This document shows positions 25,934 to 30,809 of a stretch of DNA of 30,809 nucleotides, one piece after another; position 1 is the first letter of the stretch, and every line of letters begins with the position of its first letter. The stretch is taken from positions 1-30,809 of the forward strand of contig CAWCTB010000054.1 in the NCBI GenBank assembly GCA_963798275.1, written 5' to 3'. The notes below the pieces were generated by a model. The model did not search any database. It was not told the origin of the DNA and saw nothing but the letters and a program-made list of their open reading frames with translations. Made by a program: the position numbers and the translations under genes. This DNA comes from CAWCTB01 sp963798275. GTDB lineage: Bacteria; Acidobacteriota; Terriglobia; Terriglobales; Acidobacteriaceae.

Positions 25934-26152
25934 ATGCCTACCAATCTCGCCATTGACGACAATCTGATCGAGGAGGCGCGACGCATAGGCGGTCACGTCA
26001 CCAAGAAGGACGCGGTGAACGCCGCCCTGGATGAGTACATTCGACGGCGGAAACAGGCGGAAATCCTGAAGCTGTTTGGCACCGTCGAGTATGCCCGGGG
26101 CTATGACTACAAAGCGAATCGGCGGCGCGACCGGATCAAGAAAGAGCCATGA
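25934..26152 (+). CDS. vapB: VapB-type antitoxin
   Basis: A 72-residue protein from ATG 25934 with GGGAGG upstream; an in-frame start further up is unlikely, as it would read through the operator. The N-terminal part (PTNLAIDDNLIEEARRIGG, then TKKDAVNAALDEYIRRRKQ) has the ribbon-helix-helix pattern of the DUF2191/VapB group and should bind DNA as a dimer. The basic tail (about 50-72) would wrap around the toxin. Its stop overlaps the toxin start by 4 nt (ATGA). Confidence 0.9.
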   Translation: MPTNLAIDDNLIEEARRIGGHVTKKDAVNAALDEYIRRRKQAEILKLFGTVEYARGYDYKANRRRDRIKKEP

Positions 26153-26556
26153 AAGTGCTGGCGGATACGTCCGTCTGGTCGCTCGCGTTACGGCGCAAGA
26201 AGACGGCAAAGCTAAGCGCCGTGGAACAACGGCTGGTGGCCTCACTCTCGCAGGCGATCAGCGACGGCTGGGTCGCCATAATTGGACCGATCCGGCAGGA
26301 GTTGTTGTCCGGCATCAAGCAGGAAGCACAGTTCGAGAAGCTGAAGGGCGCTCTCGAGGCTTTTCGGGATGAGCCTCTGGAAACCGTCGACTACGAGGAA
26401 GCCGCACGCCTGTACAACGTGTGCCGGAGCCGCGGCGTCGAGTGTGGGCCGGTGGACATCCTGATCTGCGCGGTCGCTGCACGGCGAAAATGGAAAGTGC
26501 TGGCCAACGATGCAGGCTTGAACCAGTGCCTGGAAGTCATCGAATCTCTCCCTTAA
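26149..26556 (+). CDS. vapC: VapC-type PIN-domain ribonuclease toxin
   Basis: A 135-residue PIN-domain protein. The four-acid active site is readable: D6 in LADTSVW, E51 in RQELLSG, D103 in PVDILICA and D121 in LANDAGL. VapC toxins cut specific RNAs, usually initiator tRNA or 23S rRNA, in a Mg2+-dependent way; the target cannot be predicted here. Coupled to the antitoxin by a 4-nt overlap. The full set of acidic residues suggests an active toxin. Confidence 0.93.
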   Translation: MKVLADTSVWSLALRRKKTAKLSAVEQRLVASLSQAISDGWVAIIGPIRQELLSGIKQEAQFEKLKGALEAFRDEPLETVDYEEAARLYNVCRSRGVECGPVDILICAVAARRKWKVLANDAGLNQCLEVIESLP

Positions 26557-26591
26557 CCCGCGATCGTTGGCGGCCGGCAACAGGCCGCGGC

Positions 26592-27038
26592 TCACTTCCG
26601 GCAGTTAGGACAATAGCCGCCGATTTCAAAGCGCGCAATCAATATGTGGAAGTGGCACTCACGCTCGACCTGGCCCTTGACCCGGTCAAACAGATCGCTT
26701 TCGAACTCCTGCACTTTGCCGCACCGCAGGCACGTCATGTGCATGTGGTCGCGTTGCGGGCGCCGCTCGTAGAAATGTCCCTCCCCCTTTACATGCAGCA
26801 GGTCCAGCTCGTCGATCAACCCCTGGCGCTTCAACAGTGCCAGCGTGCGATACACCGTCACCCGGTTGATCTGCGGATCGAGTTTGGCGGCCCGGCGCAG
26901 GATCTGCGCCGCGTCCAGGTGCTGCTTCGCTGTCTCCATGATCTCCAGGATGATGCGGCGCTGCCGCGTCAAACGTATCCCACGGCTTAACAGCGCCGTC
27001 TGCAGCGCTCCGGGAGCCTCGGTCTGAGGTAGTGGCAT
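26592..27038 (-). CDS. Fur-family metal-responsive transcriptional repressor
   Basis: A 148-residue protein with the Fur fold. The winged-helix DNA-binding part (about 20-85) includes LTRQRRIILEIM, the recognition helix near NRVTVYRTLALL (59-69), then the hinge. The metal-binding part has GEGHFYE (His88), RDHMHMTCLRCG with C103 and C106, and the final CPNC (C143, C146), a complete Cys4 structural zinc set. The sequence does not decide between iron (Fur), zinc (Zur), peroxide (PerR) or nickel (Nur) sensing. ATG 27038 lies just downstream of a site with repeated TTGCAA, so it is probably autoregulated, and it is divergent from an outer-membrane-like gene with a stronger copy of the site. Confidence 0.93.
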   Translation of the reverse strand: MPLPQTEAPGALQTALLSRGIRLTRQRRIILEIMETAKQHLDAAQILRRAAKLDPQINRVTVYRTLALLKRQGLIDELDLLHVKGEGHFYERRPQRDHMHMTCLRCGKVQEFESDLFDRVKGQVERECHFHILIARFEIGGYCPNCRK

Positions 27039-27055
27039 CGGGTCGTCCTTCTGGC

Positions 27056-27086
27056 TGTTGCAATAAGATGCAAATGAGTTGCAACA
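27056..27086 (-). promoter_or_regulatory. TTGCAA operator upstream of the Fur-family gene
   Basis: TTGCAA at 27058-27063, ATGCAA at 27068-27073 and TTGCAA at 27079-27084 are spaced 10-11 bp, one per helical turn. The outer arms TGTTGCAA and TTGCAACA form an inverted repeat. It ends 17 nt before the start codon at 27038 on the minus strand. Confidence 0.6.
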
Positions 27087-27142
27087 ATATCTGCACCACC
27101 CGCTTGCGCCGGTATGGCTCGGTGGTGCCTAATAGAAATGAG

Positions 27143-27167
27143 CTTGTTGCAACTTAGTTGCAACAAG
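27143..27167 (+). promoter_or_regulatory. Palindromic Fur-family operator
   Basis: A perfect 10-bp inverted repeat with arms CTTGTTGCAA and TTGCAACAAG and a 5-nt spacer, containing two TTGCAA cores 11 bp apart. It ends 37 nt before the start of the gene at 27205. It shares the TTGCAA core with the site next to the regulator gene, which strongly suggests binding by that regulator. Confidence 0.7.
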
Positions 27168-27204
27168 GACACGAGCATCATACCACCTCTTCTAAAGGAT
27201 TGCC

Positions 27205-28086
27205 ATGTTTCCCACTGTGCTGCGTAACCTTTGCCGGGCGGCCGGCCTGGCCTGTCTTGCCGGCTGTTCCGCCCTGCCCTGCCACGCCGCCGAGCGCCCC
27301 TACTTCATCACCTACGACCACACTATGGAAGAGCCCGGCAACCTGGAGATCGAAAGCTCCGGTCTTACCGCTTCTCCCCAGGGCGGCGATGCCTTCACCT
27401 CGGGCCTGGTGGAATTCGAATATGGCGCGAAAGGCTGGTGGACGACGGAGTTTTACCTCGATGGGCAGACCACCGCGAACCAGAGCACCATCTTCACCGG
27501 CTACCGTTGGGAAAACCGCTTCCGTATGTTGATGAAGGAGCACGCCATCAATCCCGTGGCCTACGTCGAGTTTGAGGACCTCAACGGCGCTGACAAAACT
27601 CTGAAGGAGGTCGTTGGCTTCGACGGGCAGGAGGACGGCCTGGTTCCGAATTCCATTGCCAGCCGCGACCGTCAACGCGAAATCGAAACCAAGCTGATTC
27701 TCTCCAGCAACCTTGGCGGATGGAACATCGCGGAAAACTTCATCGCCGAGAAGAACCTGGCCGGAGAACCCTGGGAGTTTGGCTACTCAGTCGGGATCAG
27801 CCGCCCGCTTTCGCTGATGGCTTCTGCCGATGAATGTGTCCTTTGTCGCGAGAACTTCCAGGCAGGCGTTGAGATGTACGGCGGCTTGGGAACGACGCAG
27901 CACTTCACCGTACGCGGAACGTCGCAATATGTGGCGCCGGTGCTGTCCTGGCAGGTGCATGCCGCCACCTTTCGCCTCGAACCCACCTTTGGCCTCACCG
28001 GCGCCAGCTACCAGGCCATGCTGCGCTTCGGCGTCTCCTATGAGATCACCGGCTTCGGACGGCAGGTGCGCAAGCTCTTCCACTGA
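27205..28086 (+). CDS. Predicted outer-membrane beta-barrel-like secreted protein
   Basis: A 293-residue protein from ATG 27205, with AAAGGA upstream. A signal peptide (about 1-28, with a cysteine in LAGCSALPC that could act as a lipobox, ending HAAER) is followed by a beta-rich mature region with alternating hydrophobic/aromatic residues: FEYGAKGWWTTEFYLDGQ, NPVAYVEFED, KLILSSNLGGWNIAENFIAEK, WEFGYSVGISRPL and a final FRLEPTFGLTG and RFGVSYEITGF. Such strand patterns and the aromatic ends suggest an outer membrane barrel of moderate size. It lies behind the best Fur-family operator, so it may take part in metal or small-molecule passage under that regulator. The cytochrome c gene follows 18 nt later. 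Confidence 0.75.
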   Translation: MFPTVLRNLCRAAGLACLAGCSALPCHAAERPYFITYDHTMEEPGNLEIESSGLTASPQGGDAFTSGLVEFEYGAKGWWTTEFYLDGQTTANQSTIFTGYRWENRFRMLMKEHAINPVAYVEFEDLNGADKTLKEVVGFDGQEDGLVPNSIASRDRQREIETKLILSSNLGGWNIAENFIAEKNLAGEPWEFGYSVGISRPLSLMASADECVLCRENFQAGVEMYGGLGTTQHFTVRGTSQYVAPVLSWQVHAATFRLEPTFGLTGASYQAMLRFGVSYEITGFGRQVRKLFH

Positions 28087-28092
28087 TCCCTG

Positions 28093-28098
28093 TAAAAT
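28093..28098 (+). promoter_or_regulatory. -10 box (TAAAAT) for the cytochrome c gene
   Basis: TGTAAAATG ends 6 nt before the ATG at 28105. If used, the transcript would start at or next to the start codon. Confidence 0.4.
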
Positions 28099-28104
28099 GG
28101 AGCG

Positions 28105-28524
28105 ATGGGGAAGAGAATCTTGAATCGATCTGCGCGCCCTCTGCTGTTCTTAGCCACGGTTGCCGTCGCCATCGCGGTTCTTTGCCTGGCGGCGTTTGCC
28201 GAGAACTTCCACAACGCACCCGCCTCCGCGGCGGAGCTGAAGAATCCCTATTCCGGCAATGCTTCCGCAGCTGCCGGCGGCAAGAAACTTTATGCGCAGA
28301 ACTGCGCGCAATGCCACGGAAACAATCTGCAAGGCATGGGCCCGGCGCCCTCGCTCGACAGCCCGGCTCTGAAGAAAGCCACGCCCGGCGAAGTCTTTTG
28401 GTTCATCACCAACGGCGATTTGAATAAAGGCATGCCGGCATGGTCGAACCTGCCCAAGCAGCAACGCTGGCAGATTGTGAGCTTTTTGGAATCGAAGCTT
28501 CAGCCGGAGGGTGGATCGAAGTAG
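28105..28524 (+). CDS. Membrane-anchored or secreted mono-heme c-type cytochrome
   Basis: A 139-residue protein. Residues 10-32 form a signal-anchor or signal peptide. The heme motif is C67-A-Q-C70-H71, preceded by AGGKKLYAQN, as in small class I cytochromes c. The methionine ligand is probably M110 in NKGMPAW. The final segment QQRWQIVSFLESKL is the usual C-terminal helix. It should carry electrons in the periplasm. It follows the outer-membrane-like gene by 18 nt and may be in the same Fur-family regulon, though it also has its own -10 box. Confidence 0.9.
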   Translation: MGKRILNRSARPLLFLATVAVAIAVLCLAAFAENFHNAPASAAELKNPYSGNASAAAGGKKLYAQNCAQCHGNNLQGMGPAPSLDSPALKKATPGEVFWFITNGDLNKGMPAWSNLPKQQRWQIVSFLESKLQPEGGSK

Positions 28525-28627
28525 CGACCAGCTTGCTCCGGCAACAGAACTCAGCTTAGCCATCAGGAGCGGCTTCAAGCTCTGCAAGTGCTCACTCCGG
28601 TTGCTGCAGAGTGCCCGGCAAATCCGC

Positions 28628-28633
28628 TATAAC
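28628..28633 (+). promoter_or_regulatory. -10 box (TATAAC) for the SDR gene
   Basis: GCTATAACTG ends 6 nt before the GTG start at 28640, with no Shine-Dalgarno, so a leaderless transcript is likely. Confidence 0.45.
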
Positions 28634-28639
28634 TGAACT

Positions 28640-29470
28640 GTGAGTGCAAGCAATCCCTTCTACGCTCCCAAGACGGCGCTCATCACCGGCGCTTCCAGCG
28701 GCATCGGGCTCGAACTGGCGCACCTGTTTGCCCAGGACGGCTACCGACTGGTGCTGGTGGCGCGCAACCGCGCCGCCTTGCGCGAACTGGGCGACGAACT
28801 GCAATCGCGCTACAACATCACCGTGCGTATTTCCCCCAAGGACCTGGCGCATCCCGCCAGCCCGCTGGAGCTCTACCAGGAATTGCAGGAAGCCGGCATT
28901 GTGCTCGACGTGCTGGTGAACAACGCCGGATTCGGCGCTGCCGGCGCTTTCCTTCAGACCGACTGGAACAACGAGGCCGAGATGTTGCAGGTCAACATCG
29001 TCGCTCTCACTCACCTGACCAAGCTCTTCCTGCCGCAGATCCGCGCGCGCGAGGGCAAAGTCATGAACGTGGCCAGTACGGCCGCCTTTCAACCGGGGCC
29101 GTTCATGGCGGTGTATTACGCGAGCAAGGCTTACGTGCTGAGCTTCACCGAAGCGTTGGCGGAAGAATTGCGCGGAACCAATGTCACTGTTACCTGCCTT
29201 TGTCCAGGGCCGGTGAAGACAAACTTCCAGAAGCGCGCATACCTCACCGGCACCGCCATGATGAACAGCCCCTTGCTGGTCGACGTGCGCGCGGTAGCCC
29301 GTGCCGCCTACGACGGTCTGCAGCAGGGCAAGCGCATCGTCATCCCCGGCTGGAAGAACCGGATGGGTGTTGCCTTGCTCCGCATATCCCCTCGCGAGAT
29401 GGTGACCAAGGTCGTCAGGAAACTGCAAGAAAAGAAGGAATCCCGCATCTTGGAACCCGGAAACAAGTAA
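28640..29470 (+). CDS. Short-chain dehydrogenase/reductase
   Basis: A 276-residue classical SDR. The NAD(P)-binding motif TGASSGIG is at residues 16-23, NNAG at 94-97, the catalytic Ser at S146 in ASTAAF, and YxxxK at Y159/K163 in YYASK. Arg43 and nearby basic residues after the second strand (LVARNR) favour NADPH. The C-terminal part (PREMVTKVVRKLQEKKES) is basic and hydrophobic and resembles DltE/YqjQ-like SDRs that act on lipids or membrane-bound substrates; the substrate is unknown. The GTG at 28640 lies 6 nt after a -10 box. The stop codon falls inside the heptamer repeat at 29452-29500. Confidence 0.9.
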   Translation: MSASNPFYAPKTALITGASSGIGLELAHLFAQDGYRLVLVARNRAALRELGDELQSRYNITVRISPKDLAHPASPLELYQELQEAGIVLDVLVNNAGFGAAGAFLQTDWNNEAEMLQVNIVALTHLTKLFLPQIRAREGKVMNVASTAAFQPGPFMAVYYASKAYVLSFTEALAEELRGTNVTVTCLCPGPVKTNFQKRAYLTGTAMMNSPLLVDVRAVARAAYDGLQQGKRIVIPGWKNRMGVALLRISPREMVTKVVRKLQEKKESRILEPGNK

Positions 29471-29500
29471 CTGGAAACTTGTAACCGGTACCTGGCACGT
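29452..29500. repeat. Degenerate heptamer tandem repeat (7 units) across the SDR stop codon
   Basis: Seven units in strict 7-bp phase, for example GGAAACT and GGTACCT, starting inside the last six codons and continuing past the TAA at 29468-29470. It is the longest of the five heptamer repeats in this window. Confidence 0.65.
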
Positions 29501-29524
29501 GCGAAGCCCCGTCGGGCACTGTCG

Positions 29525-29530
29525 TAAAAT
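29525..29530 (+). promoter_or_regulatory. -10 box (TAAAAT) for the VIT-like gene
   Basis: CGTAAAATCG, 31 nt before the ATG at 29562. Confidence 0.4.
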
Positions 29531-29561
29531 CGATTCTCAGCAGATCAACAAACCTTGCCCC

Positions 29562-30224
29562 ATGGCTCAAGACGATTGGAAGTCGTCGACGCGCGTGTTG
29601 GACCCGATCGAGAGATCCTCCGAGGTCTTGTTCGGGCTGGTAATGGTGCTGACCTTCACTGGTTCGCTAAGCGCTGCCCAAGCCGGCCATGCCCAAGTCC
29701 GCACCATGCTGATCGGCGCGCTCGGCTGCAACCTGGCGTGGGGAATCATCGACGCATTGATGTACCTGATGTCGGCCCTGAGCCAACGCGGGCACAGCCT
29801 CCAGACCTTCCGGGCAGTGCGTGCGGCGCGTGACGCCGCCCAGGCCCATCGGATCATTGCGGATGCGCTCCCGCCCGTAATCGCGCCGCTTCTGCCTGCG
29901 GAGCAGTTCGAGGTCCTGCGGCAAAAGCTGCTGCAAATCCCGGAACCGCCCGCGCGTCCTCGACTCGGGAAAGACGACTGGCAGGGCGCCCTGGGCGTGT
30001 TCCTGATGGTTTTCCTGTCCACGTTCCCGGTGGTGGTTCCGTTTCTCTTCGTCGCCGACGTGTACCGGGCCATGCGAATCTCGAATGGGATCGCAATCGT
30101 GATGCTGGCACTCACCGGCTATTCCTACGGTCGCTATTCCGGTCAGCGTCCCTGGTTGTGGGCCGTGTCGTTGATCTTATTAGGCGCAGCGATGGTCGGA
30201 CTCACCATCAGACTCGGAGGCTGA
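29562..30224 (+). CDS. Membrane protein related to the VIT1/CCC1 family
   Basis: A 220-residue protein. The opening LDPIERSSEVLFGLVMVLTFTGSLSA resembles the first helix of VIT1/CCC1 iron/manganese transporters, followed by TMLIGALGCNLAWGIIDALMYLMSAL. A long polar, helix-prone loop (about 85-145) replaces the usual cytosolic metal-binding helices, then GVFLMVFLSTFPVVVPFLFV, ISNGIAIVMLALTGYSYG and WLWAVSLILLGAAMVGLTI give three more membrane helices, five in total as in the family. The cytosolic loop lacks the glutamate-rich pattern of plant VIT proteins, so transport and substrate are uncertain. ATG 29562 was chosen over the further upstream in-frame start because the family opens just after it. 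Confidence 0.7.
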   Translation: MAQDDWKSSTRVLDPIERSSEVLFGLVMVLTFTGSLSAAQAGHAQVRTMLIGALGCNLAWGIIDALMYLMSALSQRGHSLQTFRAVRAARDAAQAHRIIADALPPVIAPLLPAEQFEVLRQKLLQIPEPPARPRLGKDDWQGALGVFLMVFLSTFPVVVPFLFVADVYRAMRISNGIAIVMLALTGYSYGRYSGQRPWLWAVSLILLGAAMVGLTIRLGG

Positions 30225-30242
30225 CAGTTAGACACCAATTTC

Positions 30243-30809
30243 ATGCGCTGCTTGCAACCGCCTTGCTGGCTGGAGAGATTCTGGCGCAAGCGCCTTCGAG
30301 CGCGCCTTCCGCCAACCCTCCGGCACAACCCAGCAATCCATGGGCTTATTCCCTCACCGTCGACGGCTACATCGTCCCCAACGGCACCGGCTATGCAAGC
30401 CCCACCTTCACCGCGGACAAGAGCTGGCTGCATCTCGAGGGCCGCTACAACTACGAAGCCTTGCGCACCGGATCGCTTTGGGCAGGCTACAACTTCAGTT
30501 GGGGCAAGAAGGTGGTCCTGAACCTAACCCCCATGCTTGGAGCGGTCTTTGGTGAACTGAACGGCCTCGCGCCGGGCTGCGAGGCGTCGTTGACCTACAA
30601 GAAGCTCGAGCTATCAATAACCAATGAGTACGTCATCGATCCTAACCACAGCTCAAACAATTTCTATTACACCTTCCCCGAAATAACCTACTCCCCGGTC
30701 GAGTGGTTTCGCTTCGGATACGCCGCGCAACGCACCCGGGCTTACCAGACCCCGCTCGACGTGCAGCGCGGCTTCCTCATCGGCTTCAGTCACAAGAAAT
30801 GGGAAGCCA
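30243..30809 (+). CDS. Secreted or outer-membrane protein, 3' end cut by the window edge (possible frameshift at the start)
   Basis: From about 30245 one frame is open to the end of the window: LLATALLAGEILAQA (signal peptide core), a Pro/Ala/Ser linker, WAYSLTVDGYIVPNGTGYASPTF, LHLEGRYNYEALRTGSLWAGYNFSWG and EYVIDPNHSSNNFYYTFPEITYSP, with alternating aromatic and polar residues typical of a beta-barrel. No standard start lies in this frame near the signal peptide. The ATG at 30243 is in a neighbouring frame, and one added base right after it would give a normal signal peptide start, so a single-base deletion is likely. The C-terminus is outside the window. Function is unknown. Confidence 0.65.

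Overview
The window looks like chromosomal DNA of an acidobacterium (Acidobacteriota, Terriglobia/Koribacter-like), probably from a draft or metagenome assembly. Evidence: two tandem secreted VWFA proteins of the type described from Acidobacteria, a PEP-CTERM protein, GC-rich core genes that favour GTG/TTG starts, and several families of short intergenic repeats. I found no phage, transposase, CRISPR array, rRNA or tRNA. The gene content is mostly housekeeping, so the interest lies mainly in the non-coding structure.

Layout. 1-5.5 kb: radical SAM protein (-), small secreted protein, purA, a quinol-monooxygenase-like protein and a cytosolic papain-fold protease, with hairpin repeats between them. 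5.5-11.2 kb: a proton-pumping pyrophosphatase (one frameshift) with a long leader and a clear terminator, a secreted coiled-coil protein divergent from an MscS channel, a beta-hydroxyacid dehydrogenase, and a small two-helix membrane protein. 11.3-14.8 kb: a metallo-beta-lactamase-fold hydrolase, then a cysK/CBS-like gene followed by a metB/CGL-like gene (sulfur amino acid interconversion), and a short hypothetical protein. 15-19.3 kb: a minus-strand operon DUF1015 - N-acetylmuramoyl-L-alanine amidase - GerMN - murI, with 4-nt overlaps, for cell-wall work. 19.5-24.5 kb: two VWFA proteins, a PEP-CTERM protein, rph, and a secreted protein made of two almost identical TonB-C-like domains. 24.6-30.8 kb: LacD-type aldolase, a VapBC toxin-antitoxin pair, a Fur-family repressor divergent from an outer-membrane-like protein plus cytochrome c, an SDR oxidoreductase, a VIT-like membrane protein and a truncated secreted protein.

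Two global properties matter to a user. First, genes between about 10.99 and 19.31 kb carry many single-base frameshifts although the translated pieces remain well conserved in adjacent frames; this reads as indel error in the assembly rather than gene decay, so those genes are annotated here as one unit each. Isolated shifts also occur at about 6.44, 21.97 and 30.25 kb. Second, several gene ends are decorated with degenerate 7-bp-period tandem repeats, and at least three other intergenic repeat families are visible.

The best candidates for new biology are the heptamer repeats at gene 3' ends, the Fur-family divergon with TTGCAA-N5-TTGCAA operators, the recent intragenic TonB-C duplication, and the VWFA tail remnant next to rph that suggests the PEP-CTERM segment was inserted or rearranged there.
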